Notes: a model not told the origin generated them from the letters alone. A stretch of DNA of 64,000 bases from Bin87 sp965217175 (GCA_965217175.1 OZ244251.1:2542001-2606000); one strand, 5' to 3'. Counted from the first letter of the stretch, positions 35,827-45,748 are shown. Numbers and translations are program-made.

Positions 35827-36780
35827 ATGGCCACCATCAACTCAGCAACGGGTCCTTTGGAAACCGACGACCTCGGTTTCACCCTGAGTCATGAACATGT
35901 GGGCACCAATGCCGCCGGGCTGCGACACACTTTTCCAGAGTTTATCGACCGCGATGGCATGCGCGAACAGTCCATCGCTGCCATGACGGCCGCATACGCT
36001 GACGGTGTCCGGACCATGGTTGACGTCAGCACCATCGACCTGGGCCGCGATGTGGGATTGATCAAGGAAGTGTCTGAGGGAAGCGGCATACAGATAATCG
36101 TGGCCACCGGCAACCATGTGGCGGTGCCCCGGCCGTTCGCCGACGTTTCGCCCGATGTAATCGCCGCACTGTACATCAGGGAGATCGAAGAGGGCATCGA
36201 AGGCACCGGTATCAAGGCCGGCATTATCAAGGTAGCCAGCGACCGGGGAGGTATCACACCACCCCAGGAAGTGGTGTTGAGAGCCGCCGCCAGGACCCAA
36301 AAGGCCACCGGAATACCCATTTCCACCCACACCTGGTCGCCCGACCGGGTTGGCGACCAGCAGGTTGCCATCCTGGAGGAAGAGGGCGTGGATCTCAACC
36401 GGGTATACATCGGTCACAGCAACGACGACACCGACATGGATTATCTGTTTGGCCTGCTCAACAAAGGAGTCTGGCTGGGGCTGGACCGGCATCCGGGCGG
36501 GCAGGTTCCCGGTACTCCCAATTGGGAAGTACGCACCGAGATAACAAAGAAACTGATGGACGCCGGCTTCACCGACCGCATATTCCTGTCTCACGACTAC
36601 TCGGTTCCAAAGGCTCGCCACGGCGCCGAGGTCCAGGAACAGCGACGGCGGGCGAATCCTGACGGGTACAACTTTATCCCCAGGTACGTGCTGCCCAGAT
36701 TGAAGGAACTGGGCGCATCCGACGGCGACATTCACCAAATTACCGTGGAAAACCCCAGGCGATTCTTCGCTGGCGAATAA
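35827..36780 (+). CDS. Phosphotriesterase-family (PTE-like lactonase) metal hydrolase
   Basis: The 317-residue TIM-barrel amidohydrolase retains every binuclear-metal ligand: His22 and His24 (SHEHVG), carboxylated Lys135 (GIIKVAS), His168 (ISTHTW), His197 (IGHSND) and Asp257 (LSHDYS). PTE-like proteins hydrolyse lactones or phosphotriesters; lactonase is the more common native activity. AGGAGGGCGG precedes the ATG. The next two genes follow at spacings of 35 bases, so hydrolase, exporter and ThDP enzyme likely share a transcript. Confidence 0.9.
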   Translation: MATINSATGPLETDDLGFTLSHEHVGTNAAGLRHTFPEFIDRDGMREQSIAAMTAAYADGVRTMVDVSTIDLGRDVGLIKEVSEGSGIQIIVATGNHVAVPRPFADVSPDVIAALYIREIEEGIEGTGIKAGIIKVASDRGGITPPQEVVLRAAARTQKATGIPISTHTWSPDRVGDQQVAILEEEGVDLNRVYIGHSNDDTDMDYLFGLLNKGVWLGLDRHPGGQVPGTPNWEVRTEITKKLMDAGFTDRIFLSHDYSVPKARHGAEVQEQRRRANPDGYNFIPRYVLPRLKELGASDGDIHQITVENPRRFFAGE

Positions 36781-36815
36781 CACTTGGCTGTCGCGTCCCG
36801 GTAAGCTGCGCCATA

Positions 36816-38312
36816 GTGCTTGCATCGCTGAGGGAAAGCCCTCGATACAAATGGTATGCCTTCGGCGCGATGGCGGTGGGCACGTTCGCGTCGGTGGTGG
36901 ATCATGGCAGCGTAGGCGTGGCCCTGCCTTCGATCGCCAGCCATTTCCAAACCGACATTCCGAGCGTGCAATGGTTGGTCATCGGCTATGCCATGACCAT
37001 CATAGCCTTGCTATTGCCCATGGGCCGTCTGGCCGACCTGATCGGCCTGAAAACTGTTTACATCATCGGCGCGTTTGTGTTCGTACTCGGAGCGTTCGCC
37101 GCCGGCGTTTCTTCCGACCTCACTGTCCTGATCCTGTCCCGCATACTGCAGGGCGCCGGGGCTGCCATGACCCAGGGCACGGGCATGGCCATCGTCATAG
37201 CTGCATTTCCGCCAACTGAGAGAGGCAAGGCCATCGGCATGATAATGACGATGGTGGGAACCGGCGCGGTCGTCGGCCCTGCTATGGGTGGGTCGCTCGT
37301 GGACGCCCTTGGGTGGCGTTCAGTGTTCTTCGCAGCGATCCCGCTGGTGCTATTGAGCGTAATATTGAGCCTGGCGATTGTTACTGAACACGATCGCCCG
37401 CGCGGTAACCGCGATCAAACCAGATTCCGGTTCGATTGGCTCGGAGCGGTTTTGTCCTCTGGAGCCCTGCTCGCCCTGCTGTTGGGAATAACCAACGTTC
37501 ATCGCTCCGGATGGAATTCCCCGCCGATACTGGCAGCCGCGGCCACATTTGTGGTTTTGCTGGTCAGTTTCGTGTGGTGGGAACTGCGCTACGCCAGTCC
37601 CATGATGCAGTTGAGACTTTTCCAGCGTCGTAATTTCTCGCAAGGAGTCTCCGCTAATTTCCTGCTGTTCATGGGAAGTTCGGCGGTACTCTTCATGACG
37701 CCGTTCTACCTGCAAAATGTCCTGGGATACCGACCCGCGGTGGCAGGGTTGGCAGTGGTACCCGGGGCGATCTGCATGTCGATCCTGGGGCCGGTGAGTG
37801 GCCGCCTTTCCGACCGGTTCGGCTGGCGCAAATTCACCGTAGGCGGCCTGATCATGTCCGCCACCGGCATATCCATTCTGTCGCGCCTCAGCGAAGATTC
37901 GTCGCTGTTGCTGGTGATATCGGCGTTGATGCTCCAGAGCAGCGGCATGGGTACCTTCTATTCTGCCAACTCCAGCTCGATACTCAGCGCGGTAGAACGC
38001 ACGAGCCACGGGGTCATTTCTGCCTTCCTGAACCTGATCCGTAACGCTGGCAACGTCGTCAGCGTTGCCGTGGCTACGGCCATCGTCACCGCCACCATGG
38101 GCTCGATGGGATTCGAACCCAGCCTCGACGCCGTGCGGAACGGCGCAGGTTCCGGAGTAGGCCAGGCTTTCACCACCGGCTTGAGATACGCCTATATGAC
38201 CATGGCGGCATCCGTGTTGCTGGCAATGGTGATCTCCGTATTGCCGTTGCGTGGAGCGCAATACCTCTATGCTGCCGCCCAACCTGAAACATCACGAATA
38301 TCACCCCGCTAA
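36816..38312 (+). CDS. MFS exporter, DHA2 (14-TM) family
   Basis: The 498-residue protein closely parallels the exporter at 23403 (KWYAFGAMAVGTFASVVDHG, MGRLADLIGLKT, GPAMGGSLVDALGWRSVFFAAIP), with 14 hydrophobic segments. The GTG start follows the hydrolase stop by 35 bases. As part of the hydrolase-exporter-ThDP-enzyme group it may export a product or intermediate, or its role may be unrelated drug efflux; the sequence does not decide. Confidence 0.87.
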   Translation: MLASLRESPRYKWYAFGAMAVGTFASVVDHGSVGVALPSIASHFQTDIPSVQWLVIGYAMTIIALLLPMGRLADLIGLKTVYIIGAFVFVLGAFAAGVSSDLTVLILSRILQGAGAAMTQGTGMAIVIAAFPPTERGKAIGMIMTMVGTGAVVGPAMGGSLVDALGWRSVFFAAIPLVLLSVILSLAIVTEHDRPRGNRDQTRFRFDWLGAVLSSGALLALLLGITNVHRSGWNSPPILAAAATFVVLLVSFVWWELRYASPMMQLRLFQRRNFSQGVSANFLLFMGSSAVLFMTPFYLQNVLGYRPAVAGLAVVPGAICMSILGPVSGRLSDRFGWRKFTVGGLIMSATGISILSRLSEDSSLLLVISALMLQSSGMGTFYSANSSSILSAVERTSHGVISAFLNLIRNAGNVVSVAVATAIVTATMGSMGFEPSLDAVRNGAGSGVGQAFTTGLRYAYMTMAASVLLAMVISVLPLRGAQYLYAAAQPETSRISPR

Positions 38313-38347
38313 ACGAAGCGCTCCACCAGAACGAGGAGGATACCACC

Positions 38348-40045
38348 ATGCCCACTACACTCGACGGCGGTGAAGCAATCCTGGAGGCATTCCGTAACTT
38401 GGGTGTCGAATACATCATCTCTTCGCCCGGGTCGGAATGGGCTCCGGTGTGGGAGGCCCTGGCTCGGCAACAGGTCAACGAAACACCCGGGCCTCGGTAC
38501 ATCAATTGCTGGCATGAAACATTGGCCGTAAACATGGCCACCGGTTATACCAGGGCCACCGGAAAGATGCAGGCGGTTCTTTTACATGCCGGGGTGGGTC
38601 TGCTCCAGGGGAGTATGGGCATCCACAGCGCTAGTCTGGGTGAGGTGCCGTTGATTGTCTGCTCCGGGGAAGCCACCAGCTACGGCGAAAACCCGGAACT
38701 CGACCCGCAAGCCCAGTGGTACCGCAACTTGAGCGTTGTAGGAGGTCCAAACCGGTTCGCCGAGGCCGTAACGAAATGGAGCGGTCAAGCCACCAGCCCA
38801 TACACCATGTACGAACAGCTGGTGCGCGCCGGCGAACTGGCGCAGCGTGTCCCTCAAGGTCCCACTTATCTGGACATCCCAATCGAGACCATGATCCACC
38901 AGTGGACACCACCAGCCAAGCTCCGCTCGGTTCCCGCTGCTCCCAAAACCCAACCCACTCCGGATGCGGTGGAGCAGGTCGCCAGACTGATTTCCAACAG
39001 CAAATTTCCTTTGATAATCACCGACTGCGCCGGTCGTGATTCCCAGGGATTCACCAGCCTCGTGCAGCTGGCCGAGATGTTCGCCATCCCGGTGGTGGAG
39101 AGCACGGCAACGTATTCCAATTTCCCCAAGAGCCACCCGCTACACCTTGGCCCCGAGCCGGGCGCCTACCTCGACGGTTCCGACCTGGTGATTTTGGCCG
39201 GCAGTCGATCCCCGTGGTATCCACCCAATGCCGGACCGAAAAACGCTACGGTAGTCGTGATGGGAGAAACTCCCATCAAAGAATTGATGGTCTACCAAAA
39301 CTTGTTTGCCGACCTTTATCTGGAAGGAGACCTGACCATCGCGTTGCAGTTGCTGGTAGCAACGTTGCGACCATTTGCATCCCAGCACAGCGCCGAAATC
39401 GGGGAGAGATTCCAGCGGTGGGAAACCGAACACATTCGAATGAACGAGCGTAACCGATTGGCGGAAGCGACTGCCAAAACCAGTCAGCCGATTGATCCGG
39501 TGTGGCTGTGCGCCGCCCTGAGTGAAGTAATGCCGGCAGACGCCGTTTACGTCGAAGAAGTCACAACGCATCGCGGAGCCGTCGCGCGCCACGTTCAATG
39601 GGAATCCCCGCACAGTTATTTCAGACCCAACGGCGGCCTGGGTCAGGGCTTGGGATTGGCGCTGGGCGTGAAGCTGGCCAAACCGGATCAGCCGGTTGTA
39701 GCGCTGATGGGAGACGGTGGGTTCCTCTACAACCCGGTCACCCAGAGCTTCGGCGTTGCACTGGAAGCCGACTTGCCGTTCCTGACCATAGTGTTCAACA
39801 ACGGCAACTATGAGGCGATGCGGGGCAATCACCTGAACTATTATCCGGACGGAGTCGCGGCCCAATCCGGCATACACCACGGTGTCAACATACCTGGCCC
39901 CAATTACGCGCAGTTGGTGGAACCCTTTGGCGGTTACGGCGAACGTGTGGAAGACCCCTCGCTGCTGCACCAGGCTCTACGCAACGGGCTAAAGGCAGTC
40001 CAGGCAGGGCAAATCGCGCTGATCGACGTGGTGCTCAACAAGTAA
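38348..40045 (+). CDS. Thiamine-diphosphate-dependent enzyme (acetolactate synthase-like)
   Basis: The 565-residue protein has the three-domain ThDP decarboxylase/ligase plan. The N-terminal pyrimidine-binding domain carries the catalytic Glu57 (CWHETLAVNMATGY). The cofactor motif GDGGF near residue 455 is followed about 27 residues later by NNGNYEAMRG. It is most like acetolactate synthase or benzoylformate/oxalyl-CoA decarboxylase-type enzymes; the Glu and GDG-NN motifs are intact, so it is likely active, but the donor keto acid is unknown. GAGGAGGATACC precedes the ATG. Confidence 0.88.
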   Translation: MPTTLDGGEAILEAFRNLGVEYIISSPGSEWAPVWEALARQQVNETPGPRYINCWHETLAVNMATGYTRATGKMQAVLLHAGVGLLQGSMGIHSASLGEVPLIVCSGEATSYGENPELDPQAQWYRNLSVVGGPNRFAEAVTKWSGQATSPYTMYEQLVRAGELAQRVPQGPTYLDIPIETMIHQWTPPAKLRSVPAAPKTQPTPDAVEQVARLISNSKFPLIITDCAGRDSQGFTSLVQLAEMFAIPVVESTATYSNFPKSHPLHLGPEPGAYLDGSDLVILAGSRSPWYPPNAGPKNATVVVMGETPIKELMVYQNLFADLYLEGDLTIALQLLVATLRPFASQHSAEIGERFQRWETEHIRMNERNRLAEATAKTSQPIDPVWLCAALSEVMPADAVYVEEVTTHRGAVARHVQWESPHSYFRPNGGLGQGLGLALGVKLAKPDQPVVALMGDGGFLYNPVTQSFGVALEADLPFLTIVFNNGNYEAMRGNHLNYYPDGVAAQSGIHHGVNIPGPNYAQLVEPFGGYGERVEDPSLLHQALRNGLKAVQAGQIALIDVVLNK

Positions 40046-40104
40046 CGTCGCTGCGCCCGCAACAACGAAGCGAACCTCGCTACAATCCGGTTACAAATAC
40101 CGAG

Positions 40105-41334
40105 TCATGCCTGCCGGAGTTTGGGCGCAACCACAGCCAGTACCATCACCAGCACGATGCCGGTCAACCCAACCACCTGCGCCGCGCCGGGTGCGCCCCA
40201 CAAGCCGGCCATCGCTCCGGCTCCCATACTGCCGAAGCTGAAGGCCAGGATCGCGAACGACCGCAGACCCATCACCCGGCCCCTGAACTCGGCCTGCGTG
40301 GTTCGCAGCAACAGCGTAAGGATCAGTACCTGCGTCGACGCAAAGGACATTCCGACCAGGACCAAAATCGCCATGGAAAGGTAAAACCAGTGCGAAAATG
40401 AAAAGATGATGATGGTGAGGTGCCACATCACCACCGCCACGATCAGGAGCTTGCCAACCCTCCGCAGGCTGGGAGCCATCGCCAACCCCACGGATCCAGC
40501 GAGGGCTCCAACGCCGAAGGCGGACAACAACAGACCAAGCCCGGCGGAGTCAGTCCCCAGCACATCCCGGGCGAAGATGGGCGCCAACCCCGTGTGCAAG
40601 GTCCAGCCGGCAAGATTTATGATCACTGCCACCAGCAGAACTGCCCAGATCACCTGATTCCCTTTCGTGTATCGCAATCCATCGGCAACCGTCCGCAGCA
40701 CCGATTCAGAGCGTCGATTGCCGCGCGGTCGGGTTATCCGGATCGCCGATGCCACAACGCCGCTCAACAGGTACAGGGATGCGATGGCTATGTAAGAACC
40801 TTGCGGCCCGTATGCCTTGAACAGCAAACCCCCTACCACCGGCCCGGTCAGCATGGCGATGTTCATGGCTACCGTGTTGAACGCCGCGCCGTTGCCCACC
40901 CTTTCCGCCGGCAGCGTGTCGGCGATGAGGGACTGGGCGGTGGGCATCTGAAACAGTCGGATCATCCCCATGAACATGGTGATGGCAAAAATGTGCCAGA
41001 CCTCCAGCCTACCCGTCAGTATCAGGGTCAGCATGAGGATGCCCATGGCGCCCATGACAAACTCCACGGTCGTCAACAGCACGTTCCTGGGCAATCGGTC
41101 GGCGATTGCTCCCGCGAACAACGCCAGGAAATTCAACGCCATGCGAGCCGCTGCGATAGCTCCCACCAGAAAGGGAGAATCGGTCAGCGTCAATACGAAC
41201 CAGCCCAGCACCGCCGATTCCATCTGTGTGCCCATACCCACCAGGGTCGTGGAACTCCACACGAACGCGAAATCGCGATACCGAAAGATACCGAGAGGCG
41301 TGGCCGCCTGGGTTAAGGTCGCCGAAATTTTCAA
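40105..41334 (-). CDS. MFS transporter, EntS/MFS_3-like
   Basis: The protein (about 409 residues) has twelve hydrophobic segments, GAIADRLPRNV in loop 2-3 and the AFVWSSTTLVGMGTQMESAVLGWFVL N-terminal TM region. A TTG start at 41334 (LKISATLTQAATPLGIFRYRDF) is preferred; the upstream in-frame extension is polar and lacks a convincing ribosome site, so the start is uncertain. It is the last gene of the minus-strand group with amidase and hydantoinase and may import substrate or export product. Confidence 0.8.
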   Translation of the reverse strand: MKISATLTQAATPLGIFRYRDFAFVWSSTTLVGMGTQMESAVLGWFVLTLTDSPFLVGAIAAARMALNFLALFAGAIADRLPRNVLLTTVEFVMGAMGILMLTLILTGRLEVWHIFAITMFMGMIRLFQMPTAQSLIADTLPAERVGNGAAFNTVAMNIAMLTGPVVGGLLFKAYGPQGSYIAIASLYLLSGVVASAIRITRPRGNRRSESVLRTVADGLRYTKGNQVIWAVLLVAVIINLAGWTLHTGLAPIFARDVLGTDSAGLGLLLSAFGVGALAGSVGLAMAPSLRRVGKLLIVAVVMWHLTIIIFSFSHWFYLSMAILVLVGMSFASTQVLILTLLLRTTQAEFRGRVMGLRSFAILAFSFGSMGAGAMAGLWGAPGAAQVVGLTGIVLVMVLAVVAPKLRQA

Positions 41335-41498
41335 TCTAGGAACGAAACATATCGCGCGCCACCGCTGGATTGACTGTGTGGCGAACCGGCATATCCATTT
41401 TCGCCTGGCACCTGGATGCATTCCAGAACCCGGCAGCAGCCACGGCCGGCACAGATTCAAACCTGCGCCCAGTACCGTGCAATATCTCCCAGCAGCGC

Positions 41499-42704
41499 CT
41501 ATCCAAGGGAAGCTGCTTCCCGAGCCAACGCCATCAAATCCTCATCGGCGCCGATGTCTCCCATCAGGGACACCCCGACGGGCAATCCATCCACCTCAAC
41601 CAGCGGCAACGACAGTTGTGGCCGACCGGTATTCCCTGCGATGGACGTCAACGCGCTGTTGCGGAGCCGCAATGTGTGCCGTTCGGAAACTTTTTGGCCG
41701 GTGAGGGGAGCCGGTCCGATGGTCGTGGGAATACAGACGACGGTTTCTCCACCGCGAAAAACCTCTTCCATGCGCGCCACTATTCCATCGCGGCCGACCT
41801 GAGCGGCGGCGACCTGATCGTCGGTCACCGACCGCGCCGTGACGTACCGGTCCGACACCTCGAAACTAAGCGCCGGGTTGGTGTCATCGATCCACTGACG
41901 AATCGATTCCCAGGCCTCTCGGCTTTGCAAAACCTGTTGGTGGTCTGACCATTGGGTAAGGCTGGACGGTGACAACTGTTGGTATGACATTGCATCAAAA
42001 AGGGAACCTAAAACCTGGGCCGCGGACAGCATGGCCTCGCGTACCTCCGGTTCGGCCAGATCGAAAGCGTCCTGGGCTATGACCAGATTCCTGGGACGCC
42101 GCCCCGGCGTTCCTGGCGGCAGCAATACCGAACCCACTGCGGCGAATGTGTCTGGTTCGCGGGCAAACCAGCCGATGGTGTCATAGCTCGGAGCCTGCAG
42201 CAGCATCCCGTCCCGGGGAATTCGACCGTGGGTCGGTCGCAGGCCATACAATCCACAGAAACTGGCCGGCACACGCACCGAACCGCCGGTGTCCGACCCA
42301 AGGGCGAAGTCCACCAGTTCTCCTGCCACCGCCGCCGCCGAACCGCTGGATGAACCGCCCGCCACGCGCCCTGCCCCGCGAGGATTGACTGGCGTGCCGT
42401 AGTGGGCATTTTCTCCGAAAATACCCCTGGTCAGCTCGTCCGTGATGGTCTTGCCGACCATGGTTGCCCCCGCATCGAGCAATCGCTGCACCACCCACGC
42501 GGTGGCCCGGGCAGGTTCATGCGTAGCTTTCCAATGGGGATTCCCGCACCCGGTAACATGACCGGCCACGTCGAATATGTCCTTGGCGGCGAAGGTCAAA
42601 CCAGCCAAAGGACCTTCGTTGGCGCCAACCGAATAAGCTTCGCTATCTCGGCAAAACGCGTTTAGGGGATCGTTTCCTGGCCCGGGAGGTCTCGTCGCGG
42701 TCAT
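41499..42704 (-). CDS. Amidase-signature family hydrolase
   Basis: The 401-residue protein has the complete Ser-cisSer-Lys triad: Lys41 (AAKDIFD), cis-Ser118 (AGGSSSGSAAAVAG) and nucleophile Ser142 (GSDTGGSVRVPASFCG). It hydrolyses amides or related C-N bonds; N-carbamoyl or malonamide-type substrates are plausible given the adjacent hydantoinase. It is shorter than typical 450-500-residue amidases because the C-terminal region is compact. Upstream lie four 19-bp repeats, each with SD and ATG-like elements (42715-42790). The ATG ACC start repeats the start of each unit. Confidence 0.88.
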   Translation of the reverse strand: MTATRPPGPGNDPLNAFCRDSEAYSVGANEGPLAGLTFAAKDIFDVAGHVTGCGNPHWKATHEPARATAWVVQRLLDAGATMVGKTITDELTRGIFGENAHYGTPVNPRGAGRVAGGSSSGSAAAVAGELVDFALGSDTGGSVRVPASFCGLYGLRPTHGRIPRDGMLLQAPSYDTIGWFAREPDTFAAVGSVLLPPGTPGRRPRNLVIAQDAFDLAEPEVREAMLSAAQVLGSLFDAMSYQQLSPSSLTQWSDHQQVLQSREAWESIRQWIDDTNPALSFEVSDRYVTARSVTDDQVAAAQVGRDGIVARMEEVFRGGETVVCIPTTIGPAPLTGQKVSERHTLRLRNSALTSIAGNTGRPQLSLPLVEVDGLPVGVSLMGDIGADEDLMALAREAASLG

Positions 42705-42714
42705 TGCATCAATT

Positions 42715-42790
42715 TTCCTGGAAGGTCATCGAGTTCCTGGAAGGTCATCGAGTTCCTGGAAGGTCATCGAGTTCCTGGAAGGTCATCGGA
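42715..42790 (-). repeat. 19-bp tandem repeat (4 copies) with overlapping mini-ORFs upstream of amidase
   Basis: On the minus strand the unit ATGACCTTCCAGGAACTCG repeats four times, with ATGs at 42786, 42767, 42748 and 42729. Each unit holds AGGAA, four bases and the next ATG, a self-contained start site. Because 19 is not a multiple of 3, frames overlap: mini-ORFs from units 4 and 3 (MTFQELDDLPGTR) stop in an ATGA at the ATG two units downstream. The one from unit 2 (MTFQELDDLPGKLMQ) ends in an ATGA shared with the amidase start. The palindrome TTCCWGGAA recurs in each copy and could also bind a protein. Confidence 0.85.
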
Positions 42791-42906
42791 TTCACAGAAT
42801 ACACCAAGCCACGGTTCGCTTGGACATCGGCCGCCCGGCTGGCAACGTCATCGAGGCGGCAAATTCAGTCAGGCAGCGTTCGAAATCAACGCGGCCACGG
42901 GGATGA

Positions 42907-44325
42907 CTAATTGACCGGCCCGCCCAGGGGAGCGCGGGGAGACGTACTCTCCAAAAACTTTCCGAAGCCGGGGTTTTGCATCAACGTACCCTCGTTGAGC
43001 AACACCTGCCCACGCAGCAGCGTAATCCACGGCCGCCCATTCACCTGCCATCCCTCGAAGAGCGTGTAGCCCGCGTTGCTGTGATGATCACGAGCGGTCA
43101 CCACCCGGTCTCCACGAGGGTCCAGTATCAGAAAATCGGCGTCCGAACCGACCTGGATGACTCCCTTGCGAGGATACAGACCAAATATTCGGGCCGGGTT
43201 TTCCGCCATGGCTCGTGCCATCCACCAGATGGGCAGCCCCCTCTTTACCACGCCCTCGCTGTACATCAGCGGCACAATGGTTTCTATTCCTGGCGATCCG
43301 AAAGGCACCGACCTGCCCTGGGGGTCCACAAATATGTTGTCCCAACCGGGCTGCTTCAGTTCCGTGGGATGCGGCGAGTGGTCGCTGGCCACAATGGAAA
43401 TGTGACCCCGGCGCAGTCCTTCCCAAAGTGCGTCCCGGTCGGGTCCGTCCTCGGGACGTAGCGGTGGGCCAATTTTGGCCAAAGGGCCGAACTCGGCCAT
43501 CTGGGCATCCGATAAAAGCAGATACTGAGGGCAGGTTTCGGTCCAGATCGATTGCCCCAAACTCTGTGCCTGTTTGATGCGTTCCAGACCCAGCTGGGTG
43601 CTCAGGTGAACCACGTAAGTCGGACAACGAGTTGCCGCTCCCATCTTTACCGCACGGTTGATCGCCTCTTCTTCAGCCCAGTCTGGGCAAGCTTCCGGGA
43701 AATTGGTGGGATGCGTATGACCATCGGCAATCAGTTTGTTTTCGAGATACTCAATGATGTTGCCACTCTCGCAATGCAGCTGCAGCACGCCACCGCCTCG
43801 GGACACCATATCCATGGTTTCACAGATGTAGTCGTCATCGCACATGCGGTTGGGCCGCTTCTTGTACGTCATGAACATCTTGAACGACTTGACGCCCAGG
43901 TCGAATGCCTCTGGCAATCCGGACAGTATCGACGGGCGGTTCTGCAAGATGAAATGGAAAGCGAAATCAGTCAGCGCGTTTTGTTCAATTACTTCTCGGG
44001 TGCGATGCACCGCCTGGGGCAGGGTTTCATCGCCTTCCAGGTCGTAGGTGCCGAAGGGAACCAGGGTAGTCAGCCCGGCATGAGCCGCCGCCAGTGAACC
44101 CAGCGCGTAGTTATCGTGCCCATCAAGGTGCACGTGGCTGTCGATCAGGCCGGGCAGGACAAACTTTCCAGAGGCGTCGATGTATTGATCGGCTGGCGGC
44201 AGGTATTGTTCGGGGCCGATGGCGACGATTTTTTCCCCAGCGATGGCGATGGAACTTTCGTACACCTGAGACGATGTAACGATTTGTCCCCCGACGATCA
44301 CAGTATCCACTCTTGTTGACGCCAC
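42907..44325 (-). CDS. Dihydropyrimidinase/hydantoinase-like cyclic amidohydrolase
   Basis: The 472-residue amidohydrolase keeps the binuclear site: His64 and His66 (DSHVHLD), carboxylated Lys149 (SFKMFMTYK), His184 (LQLHCESG), His240 (VVHLST) and Asp315 (SDHSPHP). Length and motifs fit dihydropyrimidinase, D-hydantoinase or allantoinase, which open cyclic diamides. It lies between a flavin oxygenase and an amidase on one strand, suggesting stepwise breakdown of a cyclic imide or hydantoin. Which ring it opens is not determinable here. Confidence 0.88.
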   Translation of the reverse strand: MASTRVDTVIVGGQIVTSSQVYESSIAIAGEKIVAIGPEQYLPPADQYIDASGKFVLPGLIDSHVHLDGHDNYALGSLAAAHAGLTTLVPFGTYDLEGDETLPQAVHRTREVIEQNALTDFAFHFILQNRPSILSGLPEAFDLGVKSFKMFMTYKKRPNRMCDDDYICETMDMVSRGGGVLQLHCESGNIIEYLENKLIADGHTHPTNFPEACPDWAEEEAINRAVKMGAATRCPTYVVHLSTQLGLERIKQAQSLGQSIWTETCPQYLLLSDAQMAEFGPLAKIGPPLRPEDGPDRDALWEGLRRGHISIVASDHSPHPTELKQPGWDNIFVDPQGRSVPFGSPGIETIVPLMYSEGVVKRGLPIWWMARAMAENPARIFGLYPRKGVIQVGSDADFLILDPRGDRVVTARDHHSNAGYTLFEGWQVNGRPWITLLRGQVLLNEGTLMQNPGFGKFLESTSPRAPLGGPVN

Positions 44326-44524
44326 GACTGTACCTCGTTATCCGGTGTGTCAGGGTTTCGGCTGGTGGTCAGTTTCGATCAACTGGATGCTGCGCCCGTC
44401 TCAGCGGAGACCGGTGTGGTTCACGCGGTACCCAGGATAGTAAACACCGGGAATCATACCGGTCGCACCGAGTGGCGACAAGGGATGGCCGACCAACCGG
44501 TCTTAACAATTACACGCGGGCAAA

Positions 44525-45694
44525 TCAGTAAATTCCCTGGGGTTCCATCCCAAACAGGAACTGGCCGGCAGTTTCATAGTGCACCTGATGACCCTGCGTG
44601 TGTTGCGTGATCACGTGAATATCCTGAAACCGGCGCTGAACCGGATTGGACTGGAAAATCGCTCCGGCGCCGCACAGGGTATATGCGGTATCAACAACCT
44701 GGGCCGACATGCGAATGGCGTGGGTGGCGGCCACTCGCAGCTGGATTCGTTGGTCGATTTTCAAACTGCGATCACGGCAAGCCGCATCCCAAACCGCCGC
44801 GTGGCTGTCCCTCAGGAAGGCGCGTGCAGATTGGTGGACGGCATGGGCTTCGCCGATGGCACGTTGGGCGGTTTGGTGGTCGCGGAGCACTACCTGGGAC
44901 CGACCGGGCATTCTGCTCCCGGCCTGTGCGATGGCGATCTCCAGGCTCTTCCTGGCCACGCCCAGGGCCACGGTGGCGAACCCGGTCGCAAATAACAGGG
45001 TTCTGGGGATGCAGTACAGCGGGCCGCTTTCCAACGAATCGCCCTCCGGGTCGTACACCCGTTCCTCCGGCACGAACAGGTCGTCAACCTGAAAGCTGAA
45101 ACTGCCCGTGCCCCTAAGCCCAGGGACATGCCACAGGTCTACCATGCGCACCTGCTCTTTGGGAATCAATAATATCCGCGTTCCGGCCCGGTTGCGGGCC
45201 GCATCGGCTGGTTGTCCCGGATTCCCCACAGGCGCCAGCGCCCCAATCCAGGTGGCATGATCACTGCCGCTACTGAAGTTCCAATGGCCGCTGAGCCGGT
45301 AACCCCCCGGCGCCGGCGCCGCCATGGACGCAGCCGTGGGGGGACCGTTGGTAACCACACCCCTGGGATCATCCCAGATCTCACGGGCTATGGCCGTCGG
45401 CATCCGCGATGAACTGGTGGAGAAGACGTTGTTCTGGTTGAGACACCACGCCGTGCTGGCATCCACTCCGGCGAAAACCTCCAGAATGTTCAGAAAATCG
45501 GGATGCTCCATTTCGACGCCGCCAAAAGACCGGGGCAAGAGCAGCCGGAACAGACCTTCGTCTGCCATCTGGTTGGCCAATTCAGTCGGTAGTTGGCGTT
45601 CAGCATCAATCCGGTCGGCGTCGATAGCAACCTGTTCCGCCAACCGCTGCGCGGTATCAATATAATGTGAGACGTCGTGTATTTGTATCGCCAT
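44525..45694 (-). CDS. Acyl-CoA-dehydrogenase-fold flavin monooxygenase (HsaA/HpaB-like)
   Basis: From the ATG at 45694 (AAGGCACCA upstream) the protein has 389 residues. The N-terminal LPRSFGGVEM, middle GHWNFSSGSDHATWIGALAP, and C-terminal GAGAIFQSNPVQRRFQDIHVITQHTQGH segments match the oxygenase component of two-component flavin monooxygenases such as HsaA and other group D enzymes. These hydroxylate phenols or aromatic/N-heterocyclic substrates with FADH2 supplied by a reductase. No reductase gene is adjacent. It is first in the minus-strand catabolic group. Confidence 0.83.
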   Translation of the reverse strand: MAIQIHDVSHYIDTAQRLAEQVAIDADRIDAERQLPTELANQMADEGLFRLLLPRSFGGVEMEHPDFLNILEVFAGVDASTAWCLNQNNVFSTSSSRMPTAIAREIWDDPRGVVTNGPPTAASMAAPAPGGYRLSGHWNFSSGSDHATWIGALAPVGNPGQPADAARNRAGTRILLIPKEQVRMVDLWHVPGLRGTGSFSFQVDDLFVPEERVYDPEGDSLESGPLYCIPRTLLFATGFATVALGVARKSLEIAIAQAGSRMPGRSQVVLRDHQTAQRAIGEAHAVHQSARAFLRDSHAAVWDAACRDRSLKIDQRIQLRVAATHAIRMSAQVVDTAYTLCGAGAIFQSNPVQRRFQDIHVITQHTQGHQVHYETAGQFLFGMEPQGIY

Positions 45695-45748
45695 TGGTGC
45701 CTTCGCTCTCAATCTGGATTTTTCACCGCGTGCCTGCGCGGAATATGT

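Noticed and set aside
42715..42790. CRISPR array
   Set aside because: The four 19-bp units abut without spacers and there are no cas genes.
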